A stretch of DNA of 64,000 nucleotides from positions 372,001-436,000 of the forward strand of contig CAWFMO010000002.1 in NCBI GenBank assembly GCA_963817065.1, read 5' to 3'. The translations under genes and the position numbers were made by a program. The DNA is from CAWFMO01 sp963817065. Lineage in GTDB: Bacteria > Actinomycetota > Thermoleophilia > Solirubrobacterales > 70-9. The notes under the pieces were generated by a model. It ran no database searches. It had not been told where the DNA came from and was given only the letters and a program-made list of their open reading frames with translations. Below, in pieces: positions 42,894-50,461 of this stretch; the stretch's first letter is position 1; each line of letters opens with the position of its first letter.

Positions 42894-44465
42894 GTGGCGC
42901 TGCTGAGCAGAAGCAAGGACAAGACCTCCGACGGGGCCGCCGGCAACGGCGCGGCGGCACCGACCGGCGAGACCTTCGAAGTGATCAACCCGGCGACCGG
43001 CGACTCGATCGCCACGGTCCCCGTCGACGGCCCCGAGAAGGTCCACGAGGTCGCCCAGCGTCTGCGCTCCAACCAGGCCGAGTGGGAGGCGCTCGGCAAC
43101 AAGGGCCGCGGCAAGTGGCTCGGCCAGCTCCGCGACTGGATGCTCGACAACCAGGACCGGATGGCCGCGACGATGCAGAAGGAGACCGGCAAAACCTGGT
43201 CCGACGCCGGAAGCGAGGGCGCCTACCTCACCGACCTGATCAACTTCTACGGCAAGAAGGCGCCGAAGATGATCGGCGACCAGAAGGTGCGCGCGCACTC
43301 GCCGCTGATGGCCTCGAAGAAGCTGCGGATCCAGTACCGGCCCTACGAGCTCGTCGGCGTGATCAGCCCCTGGAACTTCCCCCTGATCCTCTCGCTCGGC
43401 GACGGAATCCCGGCCCTCCAGGCCGGCGCCGCGGTGCTGATCAAGCCCTCTGAGGTCACGCCGCTCGGGATCAGCGAGGTGATCGACGCCTGGAAGAACG
43501 AGATCGGCGCCCCCGACGTGATCGACGTCGTCCACGGAAAGGGCGAGACCGGGTCCGCGCTCGTCGACGAGGCCGACTTCATCCAGTTCACCGGCTCGGA
43601 CCGGACCGGCAAGCGCGTCATGGCGCAGGCCGCCGAGACGCTGACCCCGGTCAGCCTCGAGCTCGGAGGCAACGACGCGATGATCGTGCTCGAGGGCTCG
43701 AACATCGACCGCGCCGCGGCAGCGGCCGCCTGGGGCGGCTTCGCCAACTCCGGCCAGGTCTGCATGTCGGTCGAGCGCACCTTCGTTGCCGAGCCCGTCT
43801 ACGACGAGTTCGTGAAGAAGTTCGCCGAGGAGGTCAACGCCCTGAACATGGGAATCGACGGTCCCGAGCACGGCATGGAGCAGGGCGCGATCACCTTCCC
43901 GAAGCAGATGCAGGTCTCCGCCGAGCACATCGCCGACGCCAAGGGCAAGGGCGCCCGGGTGCTGACCGGCGGCTCGCAGGTCGACCGCCCCGGCGACTGG
44001 TTCGAGCCGACCGTGCTCGCCGACGTCGATACCGACATGGAGCTGATGAAGGAAGAGACCTTCGGCCCCGTGGTCGGGGTGATGAAGGTCAAGGACGCCG
44101 AAGAGGCGATCCGCCACGCCAACGACTCCCGCCACGGCCTGACCGGCTACGTGTTCGGGCCCAAGCGCGAGGCCGAGCGGGTCGCGCGCCGGCTCGAGGT
44201 CGGCGCCGCGGTCGTCAACGACGTGCTCGTCAACTTCCTCGCCCCGGACGTGCCGATGGGCGGCTGGAAGGACTCGGGCGTCGGCTACCGCCACGGCGAG
44301 TACGGGATCAAGAAGTTCGTCCGCCCCGAGACGCTGATGCTGACCCGCTTCGGCGGCAAGCGCGAGCCCTTCTACTTCCCTTACACGGCCAAGCGCCGTG
44401 AGGGCCTGGCGAAGGCGGCGCGCTTCTTCAACGCGCGCGACATGAAGCGCCGCCTCGGCCGCTAG
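42894..44465 (+). CDS. NAD(P)-dependent aldehyde dehydrogenase (succinate-semialdehyde type)
   Basis: The 523-residue enzyme oxidises aldehydes to acids. It has VISPWNFPLIL (cofactor motif), LKPSEVTPLG-like IKPSEVTPLG, the GxTxxG-equivalent FTGSDRTGKRV, the catalytic Glu in SLELGGNDAMIVL and the catalytic Cys in NSGQVCMSVER. The C-terminal MGGWKDSGVGYRHGEYGIKKFV completes the fold. It is 40-60 residues longer than average because of an N-terminal charged segment and a C-terminal basic extension (KAARFFNARDMKRRLGR). GTG 42894 has a strong GAGGAGAGG upstream. It is followed after 6 nt by an enoyl-CoA hydratase gene, suggesting a catabolic pair. Confidence 0.94.
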   Translation: MALLSRSKDKTSDGAAGNGAAAPTGETFEVINPATGDSIATVPVDGPEKVHEVAQRLRSNQAEWEALGNKGRGKWLGQLRDWMLDNQDRMAATMQKETGKTWSDAGSEGAYLTDLINFYGKKAPKMIGDQKVRAHSPLMASKKLRIQYRPYELVGVISPWNFPLILSLGDGIPALQAGAAVLIKPSEVTPLGISEVIDAWKNEIGAPDVIDVVHGKGETGSALVDEADFIQFTGSDRTGKRVMAQAAETLTPVSLELGGNDAMIVLEGSNIDRAAAAAAWGGFANSGQVCMSVERTFVAEPVYDEFVKKFAEEVNALNMGIDGPEHGMEQGAITFPKQMQVSAEHIADAKGKGARVLTGGSQVDRPGDWFEPTVLADVDTDMELMKEETFGPVVGVMKVKDAEEAIRHANDSRHGLTGYVFGPKREAERVARRLEVGAAVVNDVLVNFLAPDVPMGGWKDSGVGYRHGEYGIKKFVRPETLMLTRFGGKREPFYFPYTAKRREGLAKAARFFNARDMKRRLGR

Positions 44466-44471
44466 CCGGCC

Positions 44472-45308
44472 TTGCCCGGCTACGAGCACCTGAAATACGA
44501 GACGGACGGCCACGTCACCGTCCTCACCTATGACCGCCCCGAGCAGCGCAACGCGGTCAACCGGAAGATGAACGACGAGCTCCACGAGGCGTGGCGGCGC
44601 TTCCGCGACGAGGAGGACGCCTTCGTGCTCGTGATCACCGGTACCGGCGACGCGTTCTGCGCCGGCTGGGACCTCCAGGACGCCGCCGACCTCGGCGAGG
44701 CGGGCCTCGAGGGCATGGGCGGCGAGGGCCAGGGCTACGACGGCTTCCGCACCCACGCCTACAACTCCCCCGGCGACTGCGGCTACACGCGCCGCGTCGA
44801 CGTCTTCAAGCCGGTGATCGCGGCGGTCAACGGCTGGGCGGTCGCCGCCGGGCTCGAGAACGCGCTGCTCGCCGACATCCGGATCGCTGCCGAGAACGCG
44901 GTCTTCGGCGCGCTCGAGCGGCGCTGGAACATCGTCGCCGGCGACGGGATGACCGTGCGGCTGCCGATGGCGGTCGGCTACGCGCGGGCGATGGAGATGA
45001 TCATCACCGGCCGCGCCGTCGAGGCCGAAGAGGCGCTGCGGATCGGGCTCGCGAACGAGGTCGTGCCCGAGGGCAAGGCACTCGAGCGAGCGCTCGAGCT
45101 CGCCCGCGAGATCGCGGCCCTGCCCCAGGGCGCGATCCGCTCCGACAAGGAGACGATGGTCCGCAACGTCGGGCGGACCTACGAGGAGCAGCTGAGAATC
45201 GAGTTCGAGGCGACGCTCTCGATGTTCCTGCGCCGAGACTCGCACGCGATCGGCGCCGGCGCGTTCAAGCGCGGCGAGCAGCCGGAGTGGCCCAACCACG
45301 GCCTCTAG
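44472..45308 (+). CDS. Enoyl-CoA hydratase/isomerase family protein
   Basis: The 278-residue crotonase-fold protein has YDRPEQRNAVNRKMNDEL at the N-terminus, oxyanion-hole segments VITGTGDAFCAGWDLQDAA and AVNGWAVAAGLENALLADIRIAAENAVFG, and the C-terminal helical region. The positions that hold Glu/Glu in hydratases appear as ALERRWNIVAGDG; Glu residues flanking (GALERRW) may serve but the pair is not clear, so it could be an isomerase or a decarboxylase-type member. TTG start at 44472, 6 nt after the dehydrogenase stop. A strong terminator follows. Confidence 0.9.
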   Translation: MPGYEHLKYETDGHVTVLTYDRPEQRNAVNRKMNDELHEAWRRFRDEEDAFVLVITGTGDAFCAGWDLQDAADLGEAGLEGMGGEGQGYDGFRTHAYNSPGDCGYTRRVDVFKPVIAAVNGWAVAAGLENALLADIRIAAENAVFGALERRWNIVAGDGMTVRLPMAVGYARAMEMIITGRAVEAEEALRIGLANEVVPEGKALERALELAREIAALPQGAIRSDKETMVRNVGRTYEEQLRIEFEATLSMFLRRDSHAIGAGAFKRGEQPEWPNHGL

Positions 45309-45321
45309 GCGCCGAAAAACA

Positions 45322-45351
45322 AAGGGCGCCCCCGGGGGAGGGGACGCCCTT
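45322..45351. terminator. Bidirectional intrinsic terminator
   Basis: AAGGGCG (45322-45328) pairs with CGCCCTT (45345-45351), with an internal CCCCC/GGGGG pairing in the loop. T-rich sequence follows on the minus side (GAAAAACAAA on the plus strand, 45314-45323). It lies between the convergent enoyl-CoA hydratase gene and the gene at 45378-45683. Confidence 0.65.
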
Positions 45352-45377
45352 CGTTCGGGGGGAGGAGAAGCTTTGTC

Positions 45378-45683
45378 CTAGTAGGCGCCGGCGAGATCGA
45401 CCGAGAGGCGCTCGGCCTGCTCGCGGTACCACTCGGAGACGATGTTCAGCCACTCGACCTCGGCGCGGGTGCGCACGGTGACGTACTCGGCGTGATCGGC
45501 GCCGGCGAGCTCGACCGCCTTGGCGACCGAGACGGGCTCGGTGCCGTCGTCGCCGACCCGGGTCCACTTGAAGTGGCCGCGGGGGGTGTCGTCCTCCTCG
45601 AGGGCGAGGCGGGTCCCGTCGTTGAGCAGCAACGCCTTCGGCGCACGGCCTCCGACCTTGACTCCTGCGATGTCATGGTCCAT
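45378..45683 (-). CDS. Unrecognised small protein
   Basis: The 101-residue cytoplasmic protein shows MDHDIAGVKVGGRAPKALLL, DGTRLALEEDDTPRGHFKWTRVGDDG, then a helical C-terminus ending RAEVEWLNIVSEWYREQAERLSVD. ATG 45683 has AAGGAGAG 7 nt upstream, so expression is supported. No family, membrane segment or cysteine. It lies between two strongly regulated genes but is on its own transcript. Confidence 0.74.
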   Translation of the reverse strand: MDHDIAGVKVGGRAPKALLLNDGTRLALEEDDTPRGHFKWTRVGDDGTEPVSVAKAVELAGADHAEYVTVRTRAEVEWLNIVSEWYREQAERLSVDLAGAY

Positions 45684-45749
45684 GTGTGTCTCTCCTTGCC
45701 CGCCCCTCGTTGGGCGGGCGATCTGTGTCCTTCTTCGAGAGCCGCATGA

Positions 45750-45789
45750 TGCAAGCAGCCGCTAATGAAACGCTAAAACGCTGCTTGCA
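45750..45789. repeat. 10-bp inverted repeat upstream of the SAM riboswitch
   Basis: TGCAAGCAGC (45750-45759) is the exact reverse complement of GCTGCTTGCA (45780-45789), separated by 20 nt that contain CGCTAA twice. It lies in the divergent region between the small gene and metH. It could be an operator or a hairpin in the metH leader. Confidence 0.5.
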
Positions 45790-45837
45790 AAGCGCCCGCC
45801 TGGGCGCTACCTACGGTTCGGTAGACTGGTTCTGGTT

Positions 45838-45932
45838 CCATCCAGAGCGGTCGAGGGACCCGGCCCGCTGACGCCGCAGCAACCAACCGAGATCCCCGGA
45901 TCGAGGCGGGTGCTACAGCCGGGATTCGATGG
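45838..45932 (+). promoter_or_regulatory. SAM-I-type (S-box) riboswitch upstream of metH
   Basis: Conserved elements appear in order: AGAGCGGTCGAGGGACC (45844-45860), GGCCC...TGACGCC, GCAGCAACC (45876-45884), and GGTGCTAC (45909-45916). This is the S-box core (AGAG, GAGGGA, GGCCC, TGA, GCAACC, GGTGCTA). The related SAM-IV class shares part of this core, so the class is likely but not certain. The downstream ATG is 20-35 nt away, and methionine synthase is a classical target. High SAM should lower expression. Confidence 0.88.
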
Positions 45933-45950
45933 AGGTGAAAGGCTTTACCG

Positions 45951-48900
45951 ATGGCACAAGAGCGTGACTTCATAGCGGCAACCCGTGATCGCGTCGTCCT
46001 CTTCGACGGCGGCATGGGCGCGACCCTCGAGGAGTTCGAGCTGACCGCCGAGGACTACGGCGGGCTCAAGGGCAAGTGCCACGAGGCGCTGATCCTCAAC
46101 CGCCCCGACGTGATCGCGGGCGTCCACAACTCGATGCTCGACGCCGGCGCCGAGGTGCTCGAGACCGACACCTTCCAGGGCAGCCGCCTGAAGCTCGACG
46201 AGTGGGGGCTCGCCGAGCACACGCTCGAGATCAACACGAAAGCGGCCGAGATCGCCCGCGAGGCCGCGGGCCCCGACCGCTTCGTCGCCGGCTCGATCGG
46301 CCCGACCGGCTTCCTGCCCGCCTCGACCGACCCGACGCTCGGCGACATCACCTTCGGCAAGCTGGTCGAGGTCTTCGACGAGCAGGCCGGGGCGCTTATC
46401 GAGGGCGGCGCCGACCTGCTGATCATCGAGACCCAGCAGGACATCCTCGAGACCAAGGCGGCGATCTTCGGCGCCCGCGAGGCTTTCAAGCGGACAGGCA
46501 AGACGCTGCCGATCATCGCCAGCCTCTTCATCCTCCGCGAGTCGGGGACGATGCTGCTCGGGACCGACGTTCCGTCGCTGATGACGACCCTCACCGCCCT
46601 CGACGTCGACGTCCTCGGCCTCAACTGCTCGACCGGGCCCGAGGACATGCGCGACGCGATCCGCTACCTCGGCGAGAACTCGCCGCTGCCGCTGCACTGC
46701 ATTCCCAACGCCGGGATCCCCCACCAGGGCCCCGACGGCGAGACGATCTTCCCCGAGGAGCCCGAGCCGCTCGCCAACACGCTCGGCGACTTCGTCGAGA
46801 AGCACGGGGTCGGGATCGTCGGCGGCTGCTGCGGGACGACCCCGGACCACATCCGCGCGATCGCCGAGCGGATCGAGGGCCGGACCCCCGGCGAGCGCCC
46901 ATCCCCCGGCCCGGTCCAGGTCTCGAGCATGATCAGCGCGACGCCGCTGGTCCAGGAGCCGGCGCCGACCCTGGTCGGCGAGCGCGTCAACTCGCAGGGC
47001 TCCCGTAAGGCAAAGGAACTTCTTCTTGCTGATGATTACGACGGGCTGCTCCAGGTCGCCGAGGACCAGGTCAACGGCGGCGCCCACGTGCTCGACCTCT
47101 GCGTCGCGCTGACCGAGCGCCAGGACGAGGATGTGCAGATGAGCGAGGTCGCGAAGCGCGTCTCGCTCTCGCAGCCGGCGCCGCTGCAGATCGACTCGAC
47201 CGAGCCCGACGTGATCAAGGCCGCGCTCGAGCACACCCCCGGGCGCGCGATCGTCAACTCGATCAACCTCGAGGCCGGCCGCGACAAGGCCGACGTCGTC
47301 GTCCCGCTCGCGGTCGAGCACGGCGCGGCGCTGATCGCGCTGACGATCGACGAGGTCGGGATGGCGAAGACCGCCGAGCGCAAGGTCGAGATCGCGGAGC
47401 GGATCAAAGAGATCGCCTGCGACGAGCACGGGCTCGACCCCGAGCTCCTGATCTTCGACGCGCTGACCTTCACGCTGACGACCGGCGACGACGAGTGGAA
47501 GCCCTCCGCGGTCGAGACGATCGAGGGGATCAGGCGGATCAAGGCCGAGATCCCGGGCGTCAAGACCTCGCTCGGAGTCTCCAACGTCTCGTTCGGGATC
47601 TCGCCCAAGGCGCGCGCAACGCTGAACTCGGTCTTCCTCCACCACGCCGTCGAGGCCGGGCTCGACCTCGCGATGGTCAACCCGAACCACGTGACGCCGT
47701 ATCCGGAGATCTCCGAAGAGGACCGCGATCTGACCAACGACCTCGTGTTCAACAAGCGCGAAGACGCCCTCGAGCGCTTCATCGCCCACTTCGAGAGCCA
47801 GGGCGACGACGGCGAGGAGGAGGGCGCCGCCGACCCGACCGCCGACATGGAGCCCGAGGAGGCGCTGCACTGGCACATCCTGCGCCGCAAGAAGGAGGGC
47901 GTCGAGGATCAGATCGACAAAGCGGTCGAGAAGATCGGCGCCGTCCCGACCCTCAACACGGTCCTGCTTCCCGCGATGAAGGAGGTCGGCGACAAGTTCG
48001 GCGCCGGCGAGCTGATCCTGCCCTTCGTGCTCCAGTCGGCCGAGGTGATGAAGCGCGCCGTCGCCCGGCTCGAGAACTACCTCGAGCGGATCGAGGGCCA
48101 CTCGAAGGGCAAGGTCGTGATCGCGACCGTGTTCGGCGACGTCCACGACATCGGCAAGTCGCTCGTCAACACGATCCTGACCAACAACGGCTACACGGTC
48201 GTCGACCTCGGCAAGCAGGTCCCGGTCGACACGATCATCGACGCCGCGGTCGAGCACGAGGCCGACGCGATCGGCCTCTCGGCACTGCTCGTCTCGACCT
48301 CGAAGCAGATGCCCGCCTGCGTCGGCGAGCTCCACGATCGCGGCCACGAGTTCCCGGTCCTGATCGGCGGCGCGGCGATCAATCGCGACTTCGGCCGCCG
48401 CATCCTCTACCCCGGCGGCAAGGACTCCGACGACGTCTACGCGCCCGGCGTCTTCTACTGCAAGGACGCCTTCGTCGGCCTCGACACGATGGACGCGCTG
48501 GTCGAGGAGCAGACGCGCGCCGCGCTGGTCACGAAGATCCGCGAAGAGGCGCAGGCGCTGCGCGAGAAGCCCGAGAAGGTCGACGACGGGCCGCCGACCG
48601 ACGACGACTCGACCCGTTCGGCGGCGCGCACCGACGCGCCGCTACCCGAGCCCCCGTTCTGGGGCGTCAAGGAGATCCCGGTCGACCTCGGCGACGTCTA
48701 CCCCTACCTCGACCGCCACGTGCTGTTCAAGCTCCACTGGGGCGGGCGCGGCAAGAAGGGCGAGGAGTGGCGCAAGATCGTCGAGGGCGACGGCGACGAC
48801 GAGGGCTTCGCGCCGAAGCTCGAGCGGATGTGGCGCGAGCAGGACTACCTCAACCCGCGCACGAGGCTCGGCTACTTCCCGGTCGCGGCCGACGGCAACG

Positions 48901-49547
48901 AGCTGATCGTCTTCGACCCCGAGGACCACGAGAAGGAGATCGAGCGGCTCGTCTTCCCGCGCCAGCCCAAGCACGACCGGATCTGCCTCGCCGACTTCTA
49001 CCGCCCGCTCGACGCCCTGGGAGACGGGGAGCGCGACGTGGTCGCGCTCCAAGGCGTGACGGTTGGCCCCGAGGTCACCGAGCTGATGGCGAAGCTCGAG
49101 AAGGACGGCGAGTTCGCCGAGCAGCTCTTCACCCACGGGATCGGCGTTCAGGCCGCCGAGGGCCTCGCTGAGTGGCTGCACGCCGAGGTCCGCAAGGACC
49201 TCGCGATCGACCCCGACCAGGGCCGCCGCTACTCGTGGGGCTACCCCGCCTGCCCCGACCAGTCGGAGCACGACAAGGTCTGGAAGCTGTTGCAGCTCGA
49301 GGAGATCGGGATGACGCTCTCCGGCGGCCACGCCGTGCTCCCCGAGCAGTCGACCGTCGCGATCATCGCCCACCACCCCCAGGCGGTCTACTTCGGCATG
49401 AAGTCGGGCTTCATCCCCAAGGCGAAGGCGCCCGACGAGCTGATCGCCGGCACCGAGCGCGGCGGCGAGCTGCCGCCCGAGGACGACCCCGAGGACGGCG
49501 CGGTCGAAGAAGAGCCGGTCGAGCGCGGCGACGAAGTCACCGCGTAG
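45951..49547 (+). CDS. metH: Cobalamin-dependent methionine synthase
   Basis: The 1198-residue enzyme methylates homocysteine with 5-methyltetrahydrofolate via cobalamin. The homocysteine-binding domain (1-320) has the zinc cysteines Cys226 (LNCSTGPED), Cys293 and Cys294 (GGCCGTTP). The pterin-binding domain (about 330-620) starts PTLVGERVNSQGSRKAKELL. The B12 domain has the cobalt ligand His732 in GDVHDIGKSL and the GLSALLVST motif. The C-terminal activation domain contains EEIGMTLSGGHAVLPEQSTVAIIAHHPQAVYFGM, the SAM-binding part. Full length, about 1200 residues. ATG 45951, preceded by GGAGGTGAAAGG. A SAM riboswitch sits directly upstream. The C-terminus ends in an acidic 25-residue tail. 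Confidence 0.97.
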   Translation: MAQERDFIAATRDRVVLFDGGMGATLEEFELTAEDYGGLKGKCHEALILNRPDVIAGVHNSMLDAGAEVLETDTFQGSRLKLDEWGLAEHTLEINTKAAEIAREAAGPDRFVAGSIGPTGFLPASTDPTLGDITFGKLVEVFDEQAGALIEGGADLLIIETQQDILETKAAIFGAREAFKRTGKTLPIIASLFILRESGTMLLGTDVPSLMTTLTALDVDVLGLNCSTGPEDMRDAIRYLGENSPLPLHCIPNAGIPHQGPDGETIFPEEPEPLANTLGDFVEKHGVGIVGGCCGTTPDHIRAIAERIEGRTPGERPSPGPVQVSSMISATPLVQEPAPTLVGERVNSQGSRKAKELLLADDYDGLLQVAEDQVNGGAHVLDLCVALTERQDEDVQMSEVAKRVSLSQPAPLQIDSTEPDVIKAALEHTPGRAIVNSINLEAGRDKADVVVPLAVEHGAALIALTIDEVGMAKTAERKVEIAERIKEIACDEHGLDPELLIFDALTFTLTTGDDEWKPSAVETIEGIRRIKAEIPGVKTSLGVSNVSFGISPKARATLNSVFLHHAVEAGLDLAMVNPNHVTPYPEISEEDRDLTNDLVFNKREDALERFIAHFESQGDDGEEEGAADPTADMEPEEALHWHILRRKKEGVEDQIDKAVEKIGAVPTLNTVLLPAMKEVGDKFGAGELILPFVLQSAEVMKRAVARLENYLERIEGHSKGKVVIATVFGDVHDIGKSLVNTILTNNGYTVVDLGKQVPVDTIIDAAVEHEADAIGLSALLVSTSKQMPACVGELHDRGHEFPVLIGGAAINRDFGRRILYPGGKDSDDVYAPGVFYCKDAFVGLDTMDALVEEQTRAALVTKIREEAQALREKPEKVDDGPPTDDDSTRSAARTDAPLPEPPFWGVKEIPVDLGDVYPYLDRHVLFKLHWGGRGKKGEEWRKIVEGDGDDEGFAPKLERMWREQDYLNPRTRLGYFPVAADGNELIVFDPEDHEKEIERLVFPRQPKHDRICLADFYRPLDALGDGERDVVALQGVTVGPEVTELMAKLEKDGEFAEQLFTHGIGVQAAEGLAEWLHAEVRKDLAIDPDQGRRYSWGYPACPDQSEHDKVWKLLQLEEIGMTLSGGHAVLPEQSTVAIIAHHPQAVYFGMKSGFIPKAKAPDELIAGTERGGELPPEDDPEDGAVEEEPVERGDEVTA

Positions 49548-49591
49548 CCCGGGTATCCGCGCCGCGTAATAGCCTCCTGGCCGGGTAGCCA

Positions 49592-50461
49592 ATGCAGCCG
49601 ATCCACGAGTACAGGCTGAAGCTGGGAGGTCTCGAGACCCGTGCGCTCGAGCTCGACGGCGAGGGCGCCCCGCTTCTGCTCCTGCACGGCTACGCCGACA
49701 GCGCCGACACCTGGCGGCTGGTGCTCGACCGGCTGCGAAGGAAGGGGCGCGCCGCGATCGCGCTCGACATGCCCGGCTTCGGGAGCGCGGCGCATCTCGA
49801 TCGCGACGAGGACGTGCTGCCGCAGCTCGACGGCTTCGTGCGCGAGGCGGTCGAGCGATTCGCCAACGGGCGCGGGGTCGTGATCGCCGGCAACTCGCTC
49901 GGGGGGTGTATGGCGTTGCGCACGGCCCAGGACGACTCGCTGCCGATTCGGGGCATCGTCCCGATCGCTCCCGCGGGGCTCGACATGGCGACCTGGATGC
50001 GGATCATCGAGGGGGCTCCGCTCGTCCGCGGCCTGCTCGCCTCACCGGTTCCGGTCCCCGAGGTCGCGATACGCCAGACCGTCGCCCGCCTTTACCGCCT
50101 CTTCGCCTTCGCCCACGGGCGTAAGGTCGATCCGGGAATCGTGCGCGCGTTCACCGGGCACATCCGCACCCGCCGCGACGCCCGCCGCATCCTCGCCACG
50201 GGCCGCCGGGTCGCGGCCGAGCTCTCCGACCCGTTCGAGCTCGCGAAGATCCGCTGCCCCGTGCTGATCGTCTGGGGCGACCGTGACCGGATGGTCTACG
50301 CGAAGGGCGCCGAGCGCGTGATCGCCGAGCTGCCCGAGACGCGGCTCGAGCTGCTCGAGGACTGCGGCCACTGCCCGCAGATCGAGGAGCCCGACAAGGT
50401 CGCCGAGCTCCTCGGCGAGTTCCTCGAATCGACCCCGGCCCCCGCCGAAGCCGCCGCTTAG
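49592..50461 (+). CDS. Alpha/beta hydrolase
   Basis: The 289-residue protein has the alpha/beta hydrolase fold: LLLLHGYADSADTW (oxyanion region), DMPGFG, the nucleophile elbow GNSLGG with Ser102, Asp in VIVWGDRDRM (about 231), and His in DCGHCPQIEEPDKV (about 258). The segment between strands 6 and 7 forms a cap rich in Arg (RTRRDARRILATGRRVAAEL). It resembles esterases or dehydrolases of the MhpC group; substrate unknown. ATG 49592. Stop overlaps the 3' end of the glycosyltransferase gene on the other strand by 4 nt. Confidence 0.92.
   Translation: MQPIHEYRLKLGGLETRALELDGEGAPLLLLHGYADSADTWRLVLDRLRRKGRAAIALDMPGFGSAAHLDRDEDVLPQLDGFVREAVERFANGRGVVIAGNSLGGCMALRTAQDDSLPIRGIVPIAPAGLDMATWMRIIEGAPLVRGLLASPVPVPEVAIRQTVARLYRLFAFAHGRKVDPGIVRAFTGHIRTRRDARRILATGRRVAAELSDPFELAKIRCPVLIVWGDRDRMVYAKGAERVIAELPETRLELLEDCGHCPQIEEPDKVAELLGEFLESTPAPAEAAA

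Noticed and set aside
42888..45299. Minus-strand open frame of about 800 codons opposite the aldehyde dehydrogenase and enoyl-CoA hydratase genes
   Set aside because: It is fully antisense to two clear enzymes; the composition is dominated by Leu, Arg, Gly, Val and Asp without family motifs.
45945..48347. Minus-strand open frame of 800 codons opposite metH
   Set aside because: Antisense to a conserved enzyme with recognised zinc and cobalamin ligands; no independent homology or ribosome-binding site.
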